From positions 62,001-126,000 of the forward strand of contig CANGOP010000002.1 of the NCBI GenBank assembly GCA_947455595.1: a DNA stretch of 64,000 nt, in the 5' to 3' direction. Origin of the DNA: Gammaproteobacteria bacterium. Its GTDB lineage: Bacteria; Pseudomonadota; Gammaproteobacteria; Steroidobacterales; Steroidobacteraceae. Within the stretch, counting starts at the first letter, position 1; the number at the start of each line of letters is the position of its first letter. Shown piece by piece: positions 8,477 through 18,892 of this stretch. The notes below the pieces were generated by a model. It saw only the letters and a list, made by a program, of their open reading frames with translations, ran no database searches and was not told the DNA's origin. The translations under genes were made by a program, and so were the position numbers.

Positions 8477-9358
8477 TCAGACCGTTTTGAAAAAGTAGTC
8501 GAGCGCGATGCCGACGAAAACGCACAGTCCGAACCACTGATTGTTGAGAAAGGCCGCAAAGCAGCCGGACCGACTGCGATCGCGAATGAGCCACTGTTGG
8601 TAGCCGAAGGTGAGTGCGCCGGCCGTCAGTCCGAGCGCATACCAACCGCCGAGGTGTAATTCTTTCCCGACGAGCCCAAGACCGAGCACGGTCAGAACTT
8701 GTAGCAAACCGATGATGACGCGGTCGGCTTCGCCGAAGGCGATGGCCGAGGACTTAATGCCGAGGCGAAGGTCATCCTCGCGGTCGACCATCGCATACTG
8801 CGTGTCGTACACGACGATCCATAAGACGGCACACACGAACACCAGCCAGCCGACTCGGGAAATAGAGCCGGTCTGCGCGACCCAAGCCATCGGCACGGCC
8901 CAACCGAACGCCAGCCCCAGCCAAGCTTGTGGTATCGGAAAAAATCGCTTCATGAACGGGTAGCCCGCCATGAGCAAAGCGCCGACCAGCGAGCACAAAA
9001 TCGTCAGTCGATCGAGCGTGAGTACGACGGCGAAAGCCAGCAGCGACAGAATCGCATACACAATCAAGGCTTCGACCGGCTGAATACGACCCGCTGCCAA
9101 CGGACGATCTTGGGTCCGTTGAACGGCAGGGTCGACTTTGCGGTCTGCCCAGTCATTGATGGCACATCCGGCCGAGCGAGTCAGAAACACGCCTAAGACA
9201 AAAACAATGAACACATGCTCCTGCGGTCGGCCGGACGACGCTAGCCATAAAGCCCACAGCGCCGGCCAGAGCAATAACCAAGTACCGACCGGACGGTGTA
9301 ACCGGATGAGCCGAGCATAGTCAGCGAGCGTCGAAAGAGCCTGTCGCCAGCCGCTCAT
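8477..9358 (-). CDS. ubiA: 4-hydroxybenzoate octaprenyltransferase
   Basis: Attaches the polyprenyl tail to 4-hydroxybenzoate in ubiquinone synthesis; inner membrane. The 293 residues include the prenyl-diphosphate Asp motifs NDWADRKVD (N-D-x3-D-x3-D) and YDTQYAMVDREDD, with about nine membrane helices. The start overlaps the ubiC stop by four bases (ATGA), giving translational coupling with the enzyme that makes its aromatic substrate. It is the last gene of the minus-strand run that begins at yicC. Confidence 0.96.
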   Translation of the reverse strand: MSGWRQALSTLADYARLIRLHRPVGTWLLLWPALWALWLASSGRPQEHVFIVFVLGVFLTRSAGCAINDWADRKVDPAVQRTQDRPLAAGRIQPVEALIVYAILSLLAFAVVLTLDRLTILCSLVGALLMAGYPFMKRFFPIPQAWLGLAFGWAVPMAWVAQTGSISRVGWLVFVCAVLWIVVYDTQYAMVDREDDLRLGIKSSAIAFGEADRVIIGLLQVLTVLGLGLVGKELHLGGWYALGLTAGALTFGYQQWLIRDRSRSGCFAAFLNNQWFGLCVFVGIALDYFFKTV

Positions 9359-9924
9359 CGTTTGCGCGGCTCTGGTAGGAACAGTTCCTGCACGAGGATC
9401 CGCGCACCGCTAATCGCGACCCAGGCGCGTCGCGCCCAGATCGCATCGGGTTTCCCGCTCATGCGCTCCAGCGCGCGCGCGGCGAGCGGATGGCTCGTCG
9501 GCAAGGTTGCCACTTCGAATGGCCCGCGCTCGATATCTTGCCGCCAACTCAACGTCTCTCCGAGACCTCGCTCACCCAACTCGGCCAACCACGGATGGGC
9601 TTCGAGCGTGTGGTCCGGTATGAGGCTCTCAGCGTAGACCCACGCCCGTCCTGCGGCGCACAGTTCGACTCTACGATGGAAACAGCTGTCAGTGGGTGAC
9701 TGGAGTAGCTCTTGCTGCTCAGCACTCAGAAATCCAACCCGTTCCTCTAACAGACGGACCGAAGCCGGCTCACCCGCCTCTTGCGAGATCCGGTCTTGCA
9801 GTAAGCCGGTTGCCGCCAGCCATGGGGCCCAACGCGCGGGCAACAGCGGAGCGGCCCGGTCAAGCCGGGCCCAGAGATCCAGAGGAAACAGTGATGCAAC
9901 GGGAGCGCCTGCCAATTTGCTCAA
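9355..9924 (-). CDS. ubiC: Chorismate-pyruvate lyase
   Basis: Converts chorismate to 4-hydroxybenzoate and pyruvate, the first committed step of ubiquinone synthesis; cytosolic. The 189-residue protein shows the family pattern LLEERVGFLS near the middle, RRVELCAAG-WVYAESLIP in the core and a C-terminal RRAWVAISGARILVQELFLP. The length is slightly above the E. coli protein (165). It lies 15 bases after recG and overlaps ubiA by four bases. Confidence 0.93.
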   Translation of the reverse strand: MSKLAGAPVASLFPLDLWARLDRAAPLLPARWAPWLAATGLLQDRISQEAGEPASVRLLEERVGFLSAEQQELLQSPTDSCFHRRVELCAAGRAWVYAESLIPDHTLEAHPWLAELGERGLGETLSWRQDIERGPFEVATLPTSHPLAARALERMSGKPDAIWARRAWVAISGARILVQELFLPEPRKR

Positions 9925-9939
9925 AATTGTCTTATCCCT

Positions 9940-12057
9940 TCAGACCCGACCATAACGATCCCGCGTGCCAATCCAGCGGCGCAACAGTGGCCCTATGTTA
10001 TCGGGATGGCGAGCGATCATCACCTCGGCCGCTGCTTGCACGCGCGGCAGTAGGTCGGAATCGCGACTGAGATCGGCCACTTTTAATTGTAGGAGACCAG
10101 TCTGACGCGTACCCAGCACCTCGCCAGGGCCACGCAATTCCAGATCGCGGCGGGAGACCTCGAAGCCGTCGTTAGTGGACCGCATGACATCCAATCGGGA
10201 ACGGGCCAATTGTGACAACGGTGCACGATACAGCAGGACGCACGTCGACTCCGCGGCGCCACGGCCCACGCGGCCACGCAGCTGGTGCAATTGAGCCAGA
10301 CCCATGCGTTCCGCATTCTCGATCACCATCAGACTCGCATTGGGGACGTCGACGCCAACCTCAATGACGGTCGTGGCGACCAGCAAGTCGAATTCGTGGC
10401 GCTTAAAAGCCGCCATGACCCCTTGTTTTTTGGCGCCAGGGAGTCGACCGTGGACCAGCCCAACGCGCGCATTCGGTAATGCGCTCACCAGTGCCGCATG
10501 AGTCGCTTCGGCGGCTTGGTAGTCGAGTTCATCGGATTCTTCAATCAGGGGACATACCCAATAGGCCTGACGACCCTCACGGCAGGCGGCCTCAATGCGT
10601 GCAACCACCTCATCTCGCCGAGTTTCCGCCAAGACGACGGTTTTGACCGGGGTCCGACCCGGCGGCAACTCGTCAATCACCGAGACATCCAGATCGGCGT
10701 AAGCCGTCATCGCCAGGGTGCGCGGGATCGGGGTCGCGGTCATGATAAGTTGGTGCGGCACACGGCCATCGCCAAGACCCTTGTCACGAAGGGCGCGCCG
10801 CTGTTCCACCCCAAATCGATGCTGTTCATCAATGATGACCAAGGCCAGTCGACCGAAACGCACCCCTTCTTGGAAGAGCGCATGCGTCCCGATCACGATG
10901 GGCACCTCGGCCCCAGCGGCGATCGCATCGAGCGTCGTCTGCCGGGCGCGACCGGTGAGTCGACCCGAGAGCAACGCGACCGGTAAACCCAAGGGCTTTA
11001 ACCAGCGCTCGAAATTTTGGTGATGTTGCTCCGCCAGCAGTTCGGTCGGTGCCATCAGGGCTACTTGGAATCCGGCTTCGACGGCCGACAGGGCCGCTAG
11101 CGCCGCGACCAGGGTCTTACCGGAGCCAACGTCTCCCTGCACCAGCCGTAGCATCGGTGATGGCTTGCCCAGATCCAACAGCACTTCCTGAAGCGCCCGC
11201 TCCTGTGCGCCGGTCGGCGAGAAGGGCAGAGACGCTCGCAATTGCGCCGCCAGCGTTTGGGATGCGTCCAACGGCCACGCCGGATCCGAGCGGATTTCAT
11301 CGCGCAGCAGCCGTAGGCTCAACTGGTGCGCCAACAACTCTTCATAAGCCAATCGCCGCTGAGCAGGATGCAGTCCGCCGATGAGAGTTTCCAGATCGGC
11401 CCCAGGCGGCGGCCGATGCACGTAGACGAGCGCATCGGACAGGCTAGGTAATCCCTCGCCTTCCAGCAGTTCCGTTGGCAACCAGTCACGGACGGCGTGA
11501 GATTCCGCTTGCGCCAGTGCGAGTGCCGTCAGGATACGCAGGCGGCCCTGCTGAATCCCTTCCGTCATCGGATAAACCGGCGTGAGCGAGTCTTCCGTAC
11601 GCTGTGCGTCAGCGCTGTCCGCCCGTCGGTATTCCGGATGGACAATCTCAAGACCCAGCGTGCCGCGACGGGCTTCACCATAGCAGTGCAATCTCACGCC
11701 GCGTTGCAATTGCTGTTGCTGCTGTGCCGTGAAATAGAAAAAACGGAGTGTGAGAAAACCGGACCCATCGGCCAGTCGCACCAGCAGTTGCCGCCGTCTG
11801 CGGAAGACGACCTCTGCCAGTTGCACATCACCTTCAACAACCGCCCGTTCACCTGACCGTAGCGAGCCGATGGGGACAACGCACGTGCGGTCCTCGTAGC
11901 GCAACGGCAAAAGAAAGAGCAGATCTTGGACGGTTTCGACGCCCAGTTTGCTCAGTCGCTGCGCAAGCGAATCGCCGACCCCCTTGAGGGTAGTCACCGG
12001 CCTCAGCTCCGGTTGCCCCGGATTGAGACGGCTTGCCGACGTCGGCGTTGCCTTCAC
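9940..12057 (-). CDS. recG: ATP-dependent DNA helicase RecG
   Basis: Branch-migration helicase that regresses stalled forks and processes recombination intermediates. About 705 residues, against 693 in E. coli. An N-terminal wedge/OB domain (residues ~50-200) is followed by the helicase core with Walker [10 protein letters not shown], the DEQH box in [18 protein letters not shown] and QLRGRVGRG. The GTG at 12057 overlaps the ridA stop as GTGA, the usual coupled arrangement. An in-frame TTG at 12072 lies inside ridA and is less likely. The gene belongs to the spoT-ridA-recG block common in gammaproteobacteria. Confidence 0.95.
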   Translation of the reverse strand: MKATPTSASRLNPGQPELRPVTTLKGVGDSLAQRLSKLGVETVQDLLFLLPLRYEDRTCVVPIGSLRSGERAVVEGDVQLAEVVFRRRRQLLVRLADGSGFLTLRFFYFTAQQQQQLQRGVRLHCYGEARRGTLGLEIVHPEYRRADSADAQRTEDSLTPVYPMTEGIQQGRLRILTALALAQAESHAVRDWLPTELLEGEGLPSLSDALVYVHRPPPGADLETLIGGLHPAQRRLAYEELLAHQLSLRLLRDEIRSDPAWPLDASQTLAAQLRASLPFSPTGAQERALQEVLLDLGKPSPMLRLVQGDVGSGKTLVAALAALSAVEAGFQVALMAPTELLAEQHHQNFERWLKPLGLPVALLSGRLTGRARQTTLDAIAAGAEVPIVIGTHALFQEGVRFGRLALVIIDEQHRFGVEQRRALRDKGLGDGRVPHQLIMTATPIPRTLAMTAYADLDVSVIDELPPGRTPVKTVVLAETRRDEVVARIEAACREGRQAYWVCPLIEESDELDYQAAEATHAALVSALPNARVGLVHGRLPGAKKQGVMAAFKRHEFDLLVATTVIEVGVDVPNASLMVIENAERMGLAQLHQLRGRVGRGAAESTCVLLYRAPLSQLARSRLDVMRSTNDGFEVSRRDLELRGPGEVLGTRQTGLLQLKVADLSRDSDLLPRVQAAAEVMIARHPDNIGPLLRRWIGTRDRYGRV

Positions 12058-12434
12058 ACGTAGAGAATGCAATCCGCTTCGACAGCCGCTCCGCGCGGCA
12101 GTGAAGCGACGCCGACCGCTGCGCGGGCTGGGTAGGGTTCGGAGAAATATTCGGCCATCACTTGGTTAACCAACGCGAAGTGCGCCAAATCGGTGAGGTA
12201 GATCGTCACGCGCACGGCGTCGGCCAGTGAGCCACCAGACGCGTTGGCCACCGCTTTGAGATTTTCAAACACGCGACGGACTTGAGCTTCCATGTCTCCT
12301 TCCACGAGGATCTTCGTCACGGGATCGAGCGGTATCTGGCCTGAGATGTAGACCGTACGATCAATCTTGACGGCCTGCGAATAGGTACCGATGGCGGCGG
12401 GGGCCTTGTCGGTCGAAATAATGGTGCGGGACAT
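12054..12434 (-). CDS. ridA: RidA family reactive intermediate/imine deaminase
   Basis: A 126-residue YjgF/RidA protein that hydrolyses reactive 2-aminoacrylate and other enamines/imines to ketoacids. Family features are [12 protein letters not shown] at the N-terminus, [10 protein letters not shown] in the middle and the C-terminal [12 protein letters not shown], where the conserved Arg and Glu of the active site sit. It is found between spoT and recG, a frequent location in gammaproteobacteria, and its stop overlaps the recG start. Confidence 0.95.
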   Translation of the reverse strand: MSRTIISTDKAPAAIGTYSQAVKIDRTVYISGQIPLDPVTKILVEGDMEAQVRRVFENLKAVANASGGSLADAVRVTIYLTDLAHFALVNQVMAEYFSEPYPARAAVGVASLPRGAAVEADCILYV

Positions 12435-12505
12435 AGACGGCTCCAGAACAATGCTCCCTAAGAGCGTTTATTGTCGCACGCCCACCGTCGTGGAGAGTAC
12501 CCAGC

Positions 12506-14668
12506 TCAGTGCGACGATCTTTCGATGGACTCAACTTCGGGCATCTTGCGGATCGCCCGAATGACCCCGGCCAAATGGGCGCGATCGATCACTTGCAGCT
12601 CGAATGTGATCGCCGAGGTGTCCTCGTCCAGCTCGACGACTGACACGTGACCAATATTCGTCTGGGTGGCGGCAACGGACGCCGCCACGGCAGCCAGAGA
12701 GCCGGGACGGTTTTGAACGAGCACCTTCAGCTCGGTCGTGTACGTGTGCTTGTCGACGTTTTCCTGCCATTGGACGGGCAGCCACTTCTCTGGCTGCTTG
12801 TGCCAACCATCCAGATTGGCGCAATTCGCGCGATGCACGACCACTCCGCGACCCGTCGATAGGAAGGCAATGATGGGCTCGTACGGAATCGGGAAGCAGC
12901 ATCGCGCATACGAAACCACCAGACCTTCCGTGCCCGAGATCGCCAGCGGTGCAGTCGGCGTGGTGGGTCGTGAGGAGTCAACGAAGTCAGGAGGCAGCAG
13001 GTGTCGTGCAACCAGCGGAGCAAGGCGTTCGCCGAGACCCACTTGCTCAAACAGTTCATCGGCGCTGACACAACCCAACTCCTGAACGGTCGCCACCAAC
13101 TGCTCGACTTCCAGTGACTTGAGCGACAGACGGAAGTCAGCCAATGCCTGGTCGACCAAGCGGCGGCCAAGATCAATGGCCTCGGATTGCTTCATCGTCT
13201 TCAGATAAGCGCGGATGGACGCACGCGCCTTGGCCGTGACCACGAAGTTGGTCCAAGCCGGGTTCGGCGTGGCGCCTTTCGCAGTAATGATTTCGACGGT
13301 TTGCCCATTGCGCAACTCCGTCCGTAGTGGGACCAGGCGACGGTCAATCTTGGCAGCTACGCAGCGCCGGCCCACTTCGCTGTGCACCGCATACGCGAAG
13401 TCCACGCAGGTCGAGCCCGTTGGCAGACGGAGGATGTCGGCCTTCGGGGTAAAGACATAGACCTTGTCCGGGAAAAGGTCGACTTTGACGCTCTCGTAGA
13501 ACTCTTCGGGACTGCCGCCCTCTTGGATCTGCATGAGACTGGTGAGCCATTCACGCGCTCGATCATGATGGCTGGAGCCCACATCTTCGCCGGTTTTGTA
13601 CTGCCAGTGCGCTGCGATGCCACTTTCCGCCACGACGTTCATGTCTTCGGTGCGAATCTGGACTTCAAGCGGAACACCGTTCGGTCCGAACAGAGTCGTG
13701 TGCAGAGACTGATAGCCGTTCACACGCGGAATCGCGATGTAGTCCTTGAATCGCCCTGGCATCGGCTTAAACACGCTATGTACGAGCCCAAGCGCGCGGT
13801 AACAGTCGTCTACCGACTGGACGACAACTCGAATCCCGTACACATCAATGATGGCTGCCAGCGGGGCACGCTTGCGACGCATTTTCTGGTAGATGCTATA
13901 GAGATGCTTTTCTCGCGACTCCACGCGGCCAGAAACGCTACCGCGCGTGAGCGATGCTTGAAGACTGCTGACAATTTTCGGGAGGAACTCTTTCTGATTG
14001 CCTCGCGACTTGCGAAGTTCTTTCTCGATGACCCGATAGCGCATCGGATGCAAGGCGTGGAATCCGAGATCTTCAAGTTCGAGTTTGATTGAGTGAATGC
14101 CCAAGCGATTCGCAATCGGCGCGTAGATCTCCAAGGTCTCTCGAGCGATTCTGCGTTTCTTCTCTGCAGGCATTGCGCCTAGCGTTCGCATGTTATGCGT
14201 GCGGTCCGCCAGCTTGACCATGATCACGCGAATATCTCGCGTCATGGCCAAGATCATCTTGCGAAAGGATTCGACCTGCGCTTCTTTACGGCTCTTGAAC
14301 TGAACCTTGTCGAGCTTCGAAACGCCATCAACCAGTTCGCCCACTTCGCGACCGAATCGGGCGACGATTTCGTCCTTGGCGGTCGGTGTGTCTTCGATGA
14401 CGTCGTGCAGTAGCGCAGCACAGATGGTCTGACCGTCGAGATGCAAATCCGCGAGGATGCCGGCCACCGCGACGGGATGCGTGATGTACGGTTCGCCCGT
14501 CATCCGCTTTTGTCCCTGATGGGACTCATGAGCAAGATCGTAGGCGTCCTGAGCGCGTGCGACCTGCTCTGGCGGAAGGTACGTTTCGAGTTTCGAGAGC
14601 AGTTGGGAGATCCCGATGGACCCCCGCCCGCCCGGCAGAAAATTCAGAAGCGACGAGGCGCTAGGCAT
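12506..14668 (-). CDS. spoT: Bifunctional (p)ppGpp synthetase/hydrolase SpoT
   Basis: Makes and degrades the alarmone (p)ppGpp. The 720 residues contain an intact HD hydrolase domain (LLHDVIEDT, residues ~88-96, and DRTHNMRTL). The synthetase domain includes RFKD, the RxKD form of the loop that marks bifunctional SpoT/Rel enzymes rather than the ExDD of RelA, and NGYQSLHT. A TGS domain (KVYVFTPKADI) and a C-terminal ACT domain (TTELKVLVQNRPGSLA) follow. Both activities therefore look intact. No relA is in this window. It sits 24 bases after rpoZ, as in E. coli. Confidence 0.97.
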   Translation of the reverse strand: MPSASSLLNFLPGGRGSIGISQLLSKLETYLPPEQVARAQDAYDLAHESHQGQKRMTGEPYITHPVAVAGILADLHLDGQTICAALLHDVIEDTPTAKDEIVARFGREVGELVDGVSKLDKVQFKSRKEAQVESFRKMILAMTRDIRVIMVKLADRTHNMRTLGAMPAEKKRRIARETLEIYAPIANRLGIHSIKLELEDLGFHALHPMRYRVIEKELRKSRGNQKEFLPKIVSSLQASLTRGSVSGRVESREKHLYSIYQKMRRKRAPLAAIIDVYGIRVVVQSVDDCYRALGLVHSVFKPMPGRFKDYIAIPRVNGYQSLHTTLFGPNGVPLEVQIRTEDMNVVAESGIAAHWQYKTGEDVGSSHHDRAREWLTSLMQIQEGGSPEEFYESVKVDLFPDKVYVFTPKADILRLPTGSTCVDFAYAVHSEVGRRCVAAKIDRRLVPLRTELRNGQTVEIITAKGATPNPAWTNFVVTAKARASIRAYLKTMKQSEAIDLGRRLVDQALADFRLSLKSLEVEQLVATVQELGCVSADELFEQVGLGERLAPLVARHLLPPDFVDSSRPTTPTAPLAISGTEGLVVSYARCCFPIPYEPIIAFLSTGRGVVVHRANCANLDGWHKQPEKWLPVQWQENVDKHTYTTELKVLVQNRPGSLAAVAASVAATQTNIGHVSVVELDEDTSAITFELQVIDRAHLAGVIRAIRKMPEVESIERSSH

Positions 14669-14692
14669 CTGCTGGGCGGGGTTGTGTCGGAG

Positions 14693-14986
14693 TTAGTCCC
14701 CGAGGCCGAACTGCGGGGCACGGAAGTCGGCCGGCAGATCCAAGGGGCTCTCGACGGGCATCATGGCTGGTGCCGGCTCCGGGTCGGCTTCCAACAGGAG
14801 GTCGGAATTGACCTTGCCGTCGGCGATCTCGCGCAGCGCGACCACCGTTGGCTTGTCATTTTCCCAGTCCACCAGCGGTTCTGCGCCGTTTGCAAGCCGA
14901 CGGGCGCGCTTGGCAGCGACCAAGACGAGTTCAAACTGGTTCTCGACGCCCTGCTTCAGGCAATCTTCAATCGTAATTCTAGCCAT
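14693..14986 (-). CDS. rpoZ: RNA polymerase omega subunit
   Basis: A 97-residue omega subunit that assists folding and assembly of beta-prime and forms part of the ppGpp site with it. The N-terminus [20 protein letters not shown] and the [12 protein letters not shown] segment are diagnostic. ATG 14986 gives the normal N-terminus; an in-frame start at 15001 would add five residues. The C-terminal tail is acidic and Pro-rich. It lies between gmk and spoT, the classical order. Confidence 0.96.
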   Translation of the reverse strand: MARITIEDCLKQGVENQFELVLVAAKRARRLANGAEPLVDWENDKPTVVALREIADGKVNSDLLLEADPEPAPAMMPVESPLDLPADFRAPQFGLGD

Positions 14987-15067
14987 GCGGGCGGATTCCA
15001 AAAATCGTTGGAGGGTCGGGAAGTATACGCAATTCGAGCCGTGACGGCCACTTGCGGGATACCCGCC

Positions 15068-15697
15068 TTAGACGAGGAGGCTGCTGGCAAAAGCGCCGAG
15101 TTCGGAACGGTCGCTCCGGTACCCCGCGGCGTCACCCGCCACAATGTGCTGCAAATCTGCCAACGCGCGGTCGAAATGATCGTTGACGACGACGTACCGG
15201 AACTCGTGCCAACGCGACAATTCGGTCACGGAGTCTTTCAGGCGCCGCTGAATGACCTCTTCCGAGTCAGTTCCTCGACCTCTTAAGCGCTGCTCAAGCG
15301 CTTCGCGCGACGGAGGAAGGATAAACACATCAATGGCTTCCGGAAGACGAGACCGCACCTGAGCGGCGCCCTGCCAGTCGATTTCCAGTAAGAGATCCCG
15401 GCCGGCCTCCAGCGCCGACTCGACGTTCCGCCGACCGGTACCGTAAAGGTTATCGAACACTTCGGCATGCTCGAGGAATTCACCCTGCGCAATCATGTTC
15501 TCAAAGCGGCTACGGTCGGTGAAATGGTAGTCGCGGCCATCAATCTCGTTGGGGCGCGGCTGACGCGTCGTGTGGGAAATCGAGAAAGCCAGCGATGGCG
15601 AGCGCTCCATTAACGCGCGCACGAGACTGGTCTTGCCGGTGCCCGAGGGGGCGGCAATGACAAAAAGGCGGCCGCGGCGATGGAGGTCAGAGCTCAT
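15068..15697 (-). CDS. gmk: Guanylate kinase
   Basis: Phosphorylates GMP to GDP. The 209-residue protein has the P-loop APSGTGKTSL (residues ~16-25), the GMP-binding SHTTRQPRPNEIDGRDYHF segment and the LEIDWQGA motif. Its length is normal. It lies between yicC and rpoZ; the 135-base gap upstream (15698-15832) holds no gene I can see. Confidence 0.97.
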   Translation of the reverse strand: MSSDLHRRGRLFVIAAPSGTGKTSLVRALMERSPSLAFSISHTTRQPRPNEIDGRDYHFTDRSRFENMIAQGEFLEHAEVFDNLYGTGRRNVESALEAGRDLLLEIDWQGAAQVRSRLPEAIDVFILPPSREALEQRLRGRGTDSEEVIQRRLKDSVTELSRWHEFRYVVVNDHFDRALADLQHIVAGDAAGYRSDRSELGAFASSLLV

Positions 15698-15832
15698 GGG
15701 ATCCCGTGGTGGATAGCCGGCAGACTGCGAATGTTACCCCCAGACCAGCGGGAGCGTACCCCCACATTTTGGGTCTGTTTGTGTAGAAATTCGACGAGTC
15801 AGGCCGGCCACAGGCGCGTTGTCCGGTCACGA

Positions 15833-16720
15833 TTACTCGATGTTCTGCACCTGCTCTCGCATCTGCTCGATCAAGACCTTCATTTCTACCGCTGACCGCG
15901 TCGTTTCAGCGTCCTGCGACTTCGATGAAAGGGTGTTGGCCTCGCGGTTGAACTCCTGCATCAGAAAATCAAGTCGCCGACCGGACGGTTCGTTGGCCTT
16001 CAGGGCTTTCTCAACTTCAATGATATGACTGCCCAGACGGTCTAACTCTTCATCCACGTCCATTTTCGAGAGCGCGAGCGACAGTTCCTGCTCGAGCCGC
16101 TCTCGGTTCGGCTCGGTCGATAGCGTCAAGGCCGCGAGCCGATCCTCAAGTCGTGCGCGGATACGTTGCCGGATTTCCGGCAGCCTCTCGCGCAGGGTGG
16201 CCACGATGGCGCCAATCTGTGCCACGCGACTCTCAATCATCGTGCTGATGCGCCCGCCCTCGCTCAATCGCGCCTCGTCCAATCCGGCGAGCGCTTGAAC
16301 CAGAGACTGTTGCGCGGCTAACTGCAACAGCGCGACGTCCGTGAGTGCACTCTCCTGAATCACTCCAGGCCAACGCAATAAATCCAGCGGGCTAGGGGGG
16401 GTCAGCGAGCCTCCGTGAGCGGTTGCACGAGTCGCAATGGCGTGCGTGCGGGCAATGAGCGCATCTAAAAACCCTTCATTGACCTCTAGCGTCGTACGCC
16501 GCTCAGACGCAGGGCGCCATTGCAGGACGGCATCGACTTTTCCGCGTTTGACGACGGACTGGATGACGCCGCGAAACTCGCTTTCGGCAGAGCGCAGCTC
16601 CTCTGGGACCCGCAGGGCCACTTCCATATAGCGGTGGTTAACGCTGCGCACTTCCCAGATCAAAGACCCAAAATCGCTTGTGTGCTCGCGTCGGGCAAAG
16701 CCGGTCATGCTGCGTATCAT
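15833..16720 (-). CDS. yicC: YicC-family endoribonuclease
   Basis: A 295-residue YicC protein. It shows the family N-terminus MIRSMTGFAR, the WEVRSVNHRYME segment and the C-terminal DFLMQEFNREANTLSSKSQD. E. coli YicC is reported to be an endoribonuclease affecting small-RNA turnover; that role here is by homology. It is the first gene of the minus-strand run through gmk, rpoZ, spoT, ridA, recG, ubiC and ubiA. It is divergent from the PP2C phosphatase gene. Confidence 0.93.
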   Translation of the reverse strand: MIRSMTGFARREHTSDFGSLIWEVRSVNHRYMEVALRVPEELRSAESEFRGVIQSVVKRGKVDAVLQWRPASERRTTLEVNEGFLDALIARTHAIATRATAHGGSLTPPSPLDLLRWPGVIQESALTDVALLQLAAQQSLVQALAGLDEARLSEGGRISTMIESRVAQIGAIVATLRERLPEIRQRIRARLEDRLAALTLSTEPNRERLEQELSLALSKMDVDEELDRLGSHIIEVEKALKANEPSGRRLDFLMQEFNREANTLSSKSQDAETTRSAVEMKVLIEQMREQVQNIE

Positions 16721-16794
16721 CGGGTGGCCTGTACGGTAGACTGTCTGCCGATACTCTAACAGCCCGGCTAAACGCCCGGATCACGGAAGCACGA

Positions 16795-17535
16795 TTGCGC
16801 AGCGAATACGCCCATCTGAGCCTGATCGGTGACCGTGATGAAAATCAGGATCGTGCAGCGATTCTCGTCGCCGACGGCGTCTCGTGCCTGATCGTGTCGG
16901 ACGGTATGGGTGGCCATGAAGGCGGCGCGCTGGCGGCCCAAGCAGCGGTTGATTCCCTTTCAAGCGCCTTCCTTCACGAGAGATGGCCGTTACTCGACCC
17001 ATTGGGGTTTCTGCATATCGCCATTGGCCGCGCGCATGCGGCGGTGGTTGAAATCGGACTGTCCTTGCCGATCGCTGAACGGCCCCGCGCCACATGCGCC
17101 ATTTGCCTCGTCCAAAACGGGGCCGCCTATTGGGCACATGTTGGCGATAGCCGCGTCTACCACCTGCGGGGTGGGGCGGTCGTCACCCGCACTCGAGACC
17201 ATAGTCACGTCGAAGATCTGGTCCGAAAAGGACGCATTAGTTCTGTCGAAGCGAGACGACATCCCCTGCGCAATTTCGTGGAGTGCTGCCTCGGGGGCAC
17301 TGAAGAGTTAACCGAAATGACCATCGGGCGTCGGCAACCCCTAGAGTCCGGGGATGTTCTGCTCCTATGCACGGACGGCGTGTGGGGGAACTTTGATGAC
17401 CAGGACATTGGCCACCCATTTCGGTCAGGGGCACCGATGGAAGATGCGGTCAAATGGCTTTGCCACACCGCGGTTACAGCGGCTGCCCCCTACAGCGACA
17501 ATACAACCGCTGCTGTCATGCAGTGGCTCGACTGA
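16795..17535 (+). CDS. PP2C-family serine/threonine protein phosphatase
   Basis: A 246-residue metal-dependent phosphatase of the Stp/PppA type. Conserved metal and phosphate motifs are GDRDENQD (residues 12-19), VSDGMGGHEGG (Asp36), AHVGDSRVYHLRGG and LLCTDGVWGNFDDQDI. No ATG or GTG lies near the start of the domain. The TTG at 16795 is preceded by CGGAAG and begins just before the first motif, so I take it as the start, with moderate certainty. No partner Hanks kinase is present in the window. The gene lies 23 bases upstream of rph. Confidence 0.87.
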   Translation: MRSEYAHLSLIGDRDENQDRAAILVADGVSCLIVSDGMGGHEGGALAAQAAVDSLSSAFLHERWPLLDPLGFLHIAIGRAHAAVVEIGLSLPIAERPRATCAICLVQNGAAYWAHVGDSRVYHLRGGAVVTRTRDHSHVEDLVRKGRISSVEARRHPLRNFVECCLGGTEELTEMTIGRRQPLESGDVLLLCTDGVWGNFDDQDIGHPFRSGAPMEDAVKWLCHTAVTAAAPYSDNTTAAVMQWLD

Positions 17536-17558
17536 GTTTTGTTTTTTGAGGAGATGAT

Positions 17559-18283
<725 letters not shown>

Positions 18284-18287
<4 letters not shown>

Positions 18288-18889
18288 CGATGCTGCATTT
18301 CCCACGTCTCGTGATTGCGACGGCAAATCGCGGAAAAATCGCTGAGTTTTCCACGCTGTTGCAGGGCATTGTTGATGAAGTGATTCCGCAAGGTGAATTA
18401 GGCGTGATGTCAGCTCCGGAAACTGAGTCGACGTTTGTGGGTAATGCGATTCTAAAAGCGCGCCATGCCTCCCGAGTGACTGGCCTGCCAGCACTCGCTG
18501 ACGACTCGGGTCTCGAAGTGGATGCACTGGGTGGCGCGCCTGGAGTTTGGTCCGCGCGTTATGCTGGTGAAGGGGCGACAGATGAGGAGAACAACGCCAA
18601 GCTCTTGGCCGCGTTAGAAGGAGTTCATGCGCCAAGACGCGCGCGATACCGCGCTGTATTGGCGCTCGTGACGTCGCCTGATGATCCGCGACCGTTAATT
18701 GCGCAGGGGGCATGGGAGGGCGAAATTGCACGATGCCCAGCGGGAGAGGGTGGTTTTGGCTACGACCCACTTTTTCTGGTCGACGGGGGCTCTCGAACGG
18801 CCGCGCAATTGGCCGCAACTGAAAAAAATTTGCGGTCCCATCGAGCATTGGCATTGTCTCAGCTTGTTGATTTGATGCGGGGGCGATGA
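18284..18889 (+). CDS. rdgB: XTP/dITP pyrophosphatase (RdgB/HAM1)
   Basis: Removes non-canonical purine triphosphates (XTP, dITP, ITP) from the nucleotide pool. The 201 residues show the substrate-binding [34 protein letters not shown] and GFGYDPLF motifs. The start may be GTG 18284 (GTGA overlap with rph) or ATG 18290. It ends four bases before hemW. Confidence 0.96.
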
Positions 18890-18892
18890 CGG

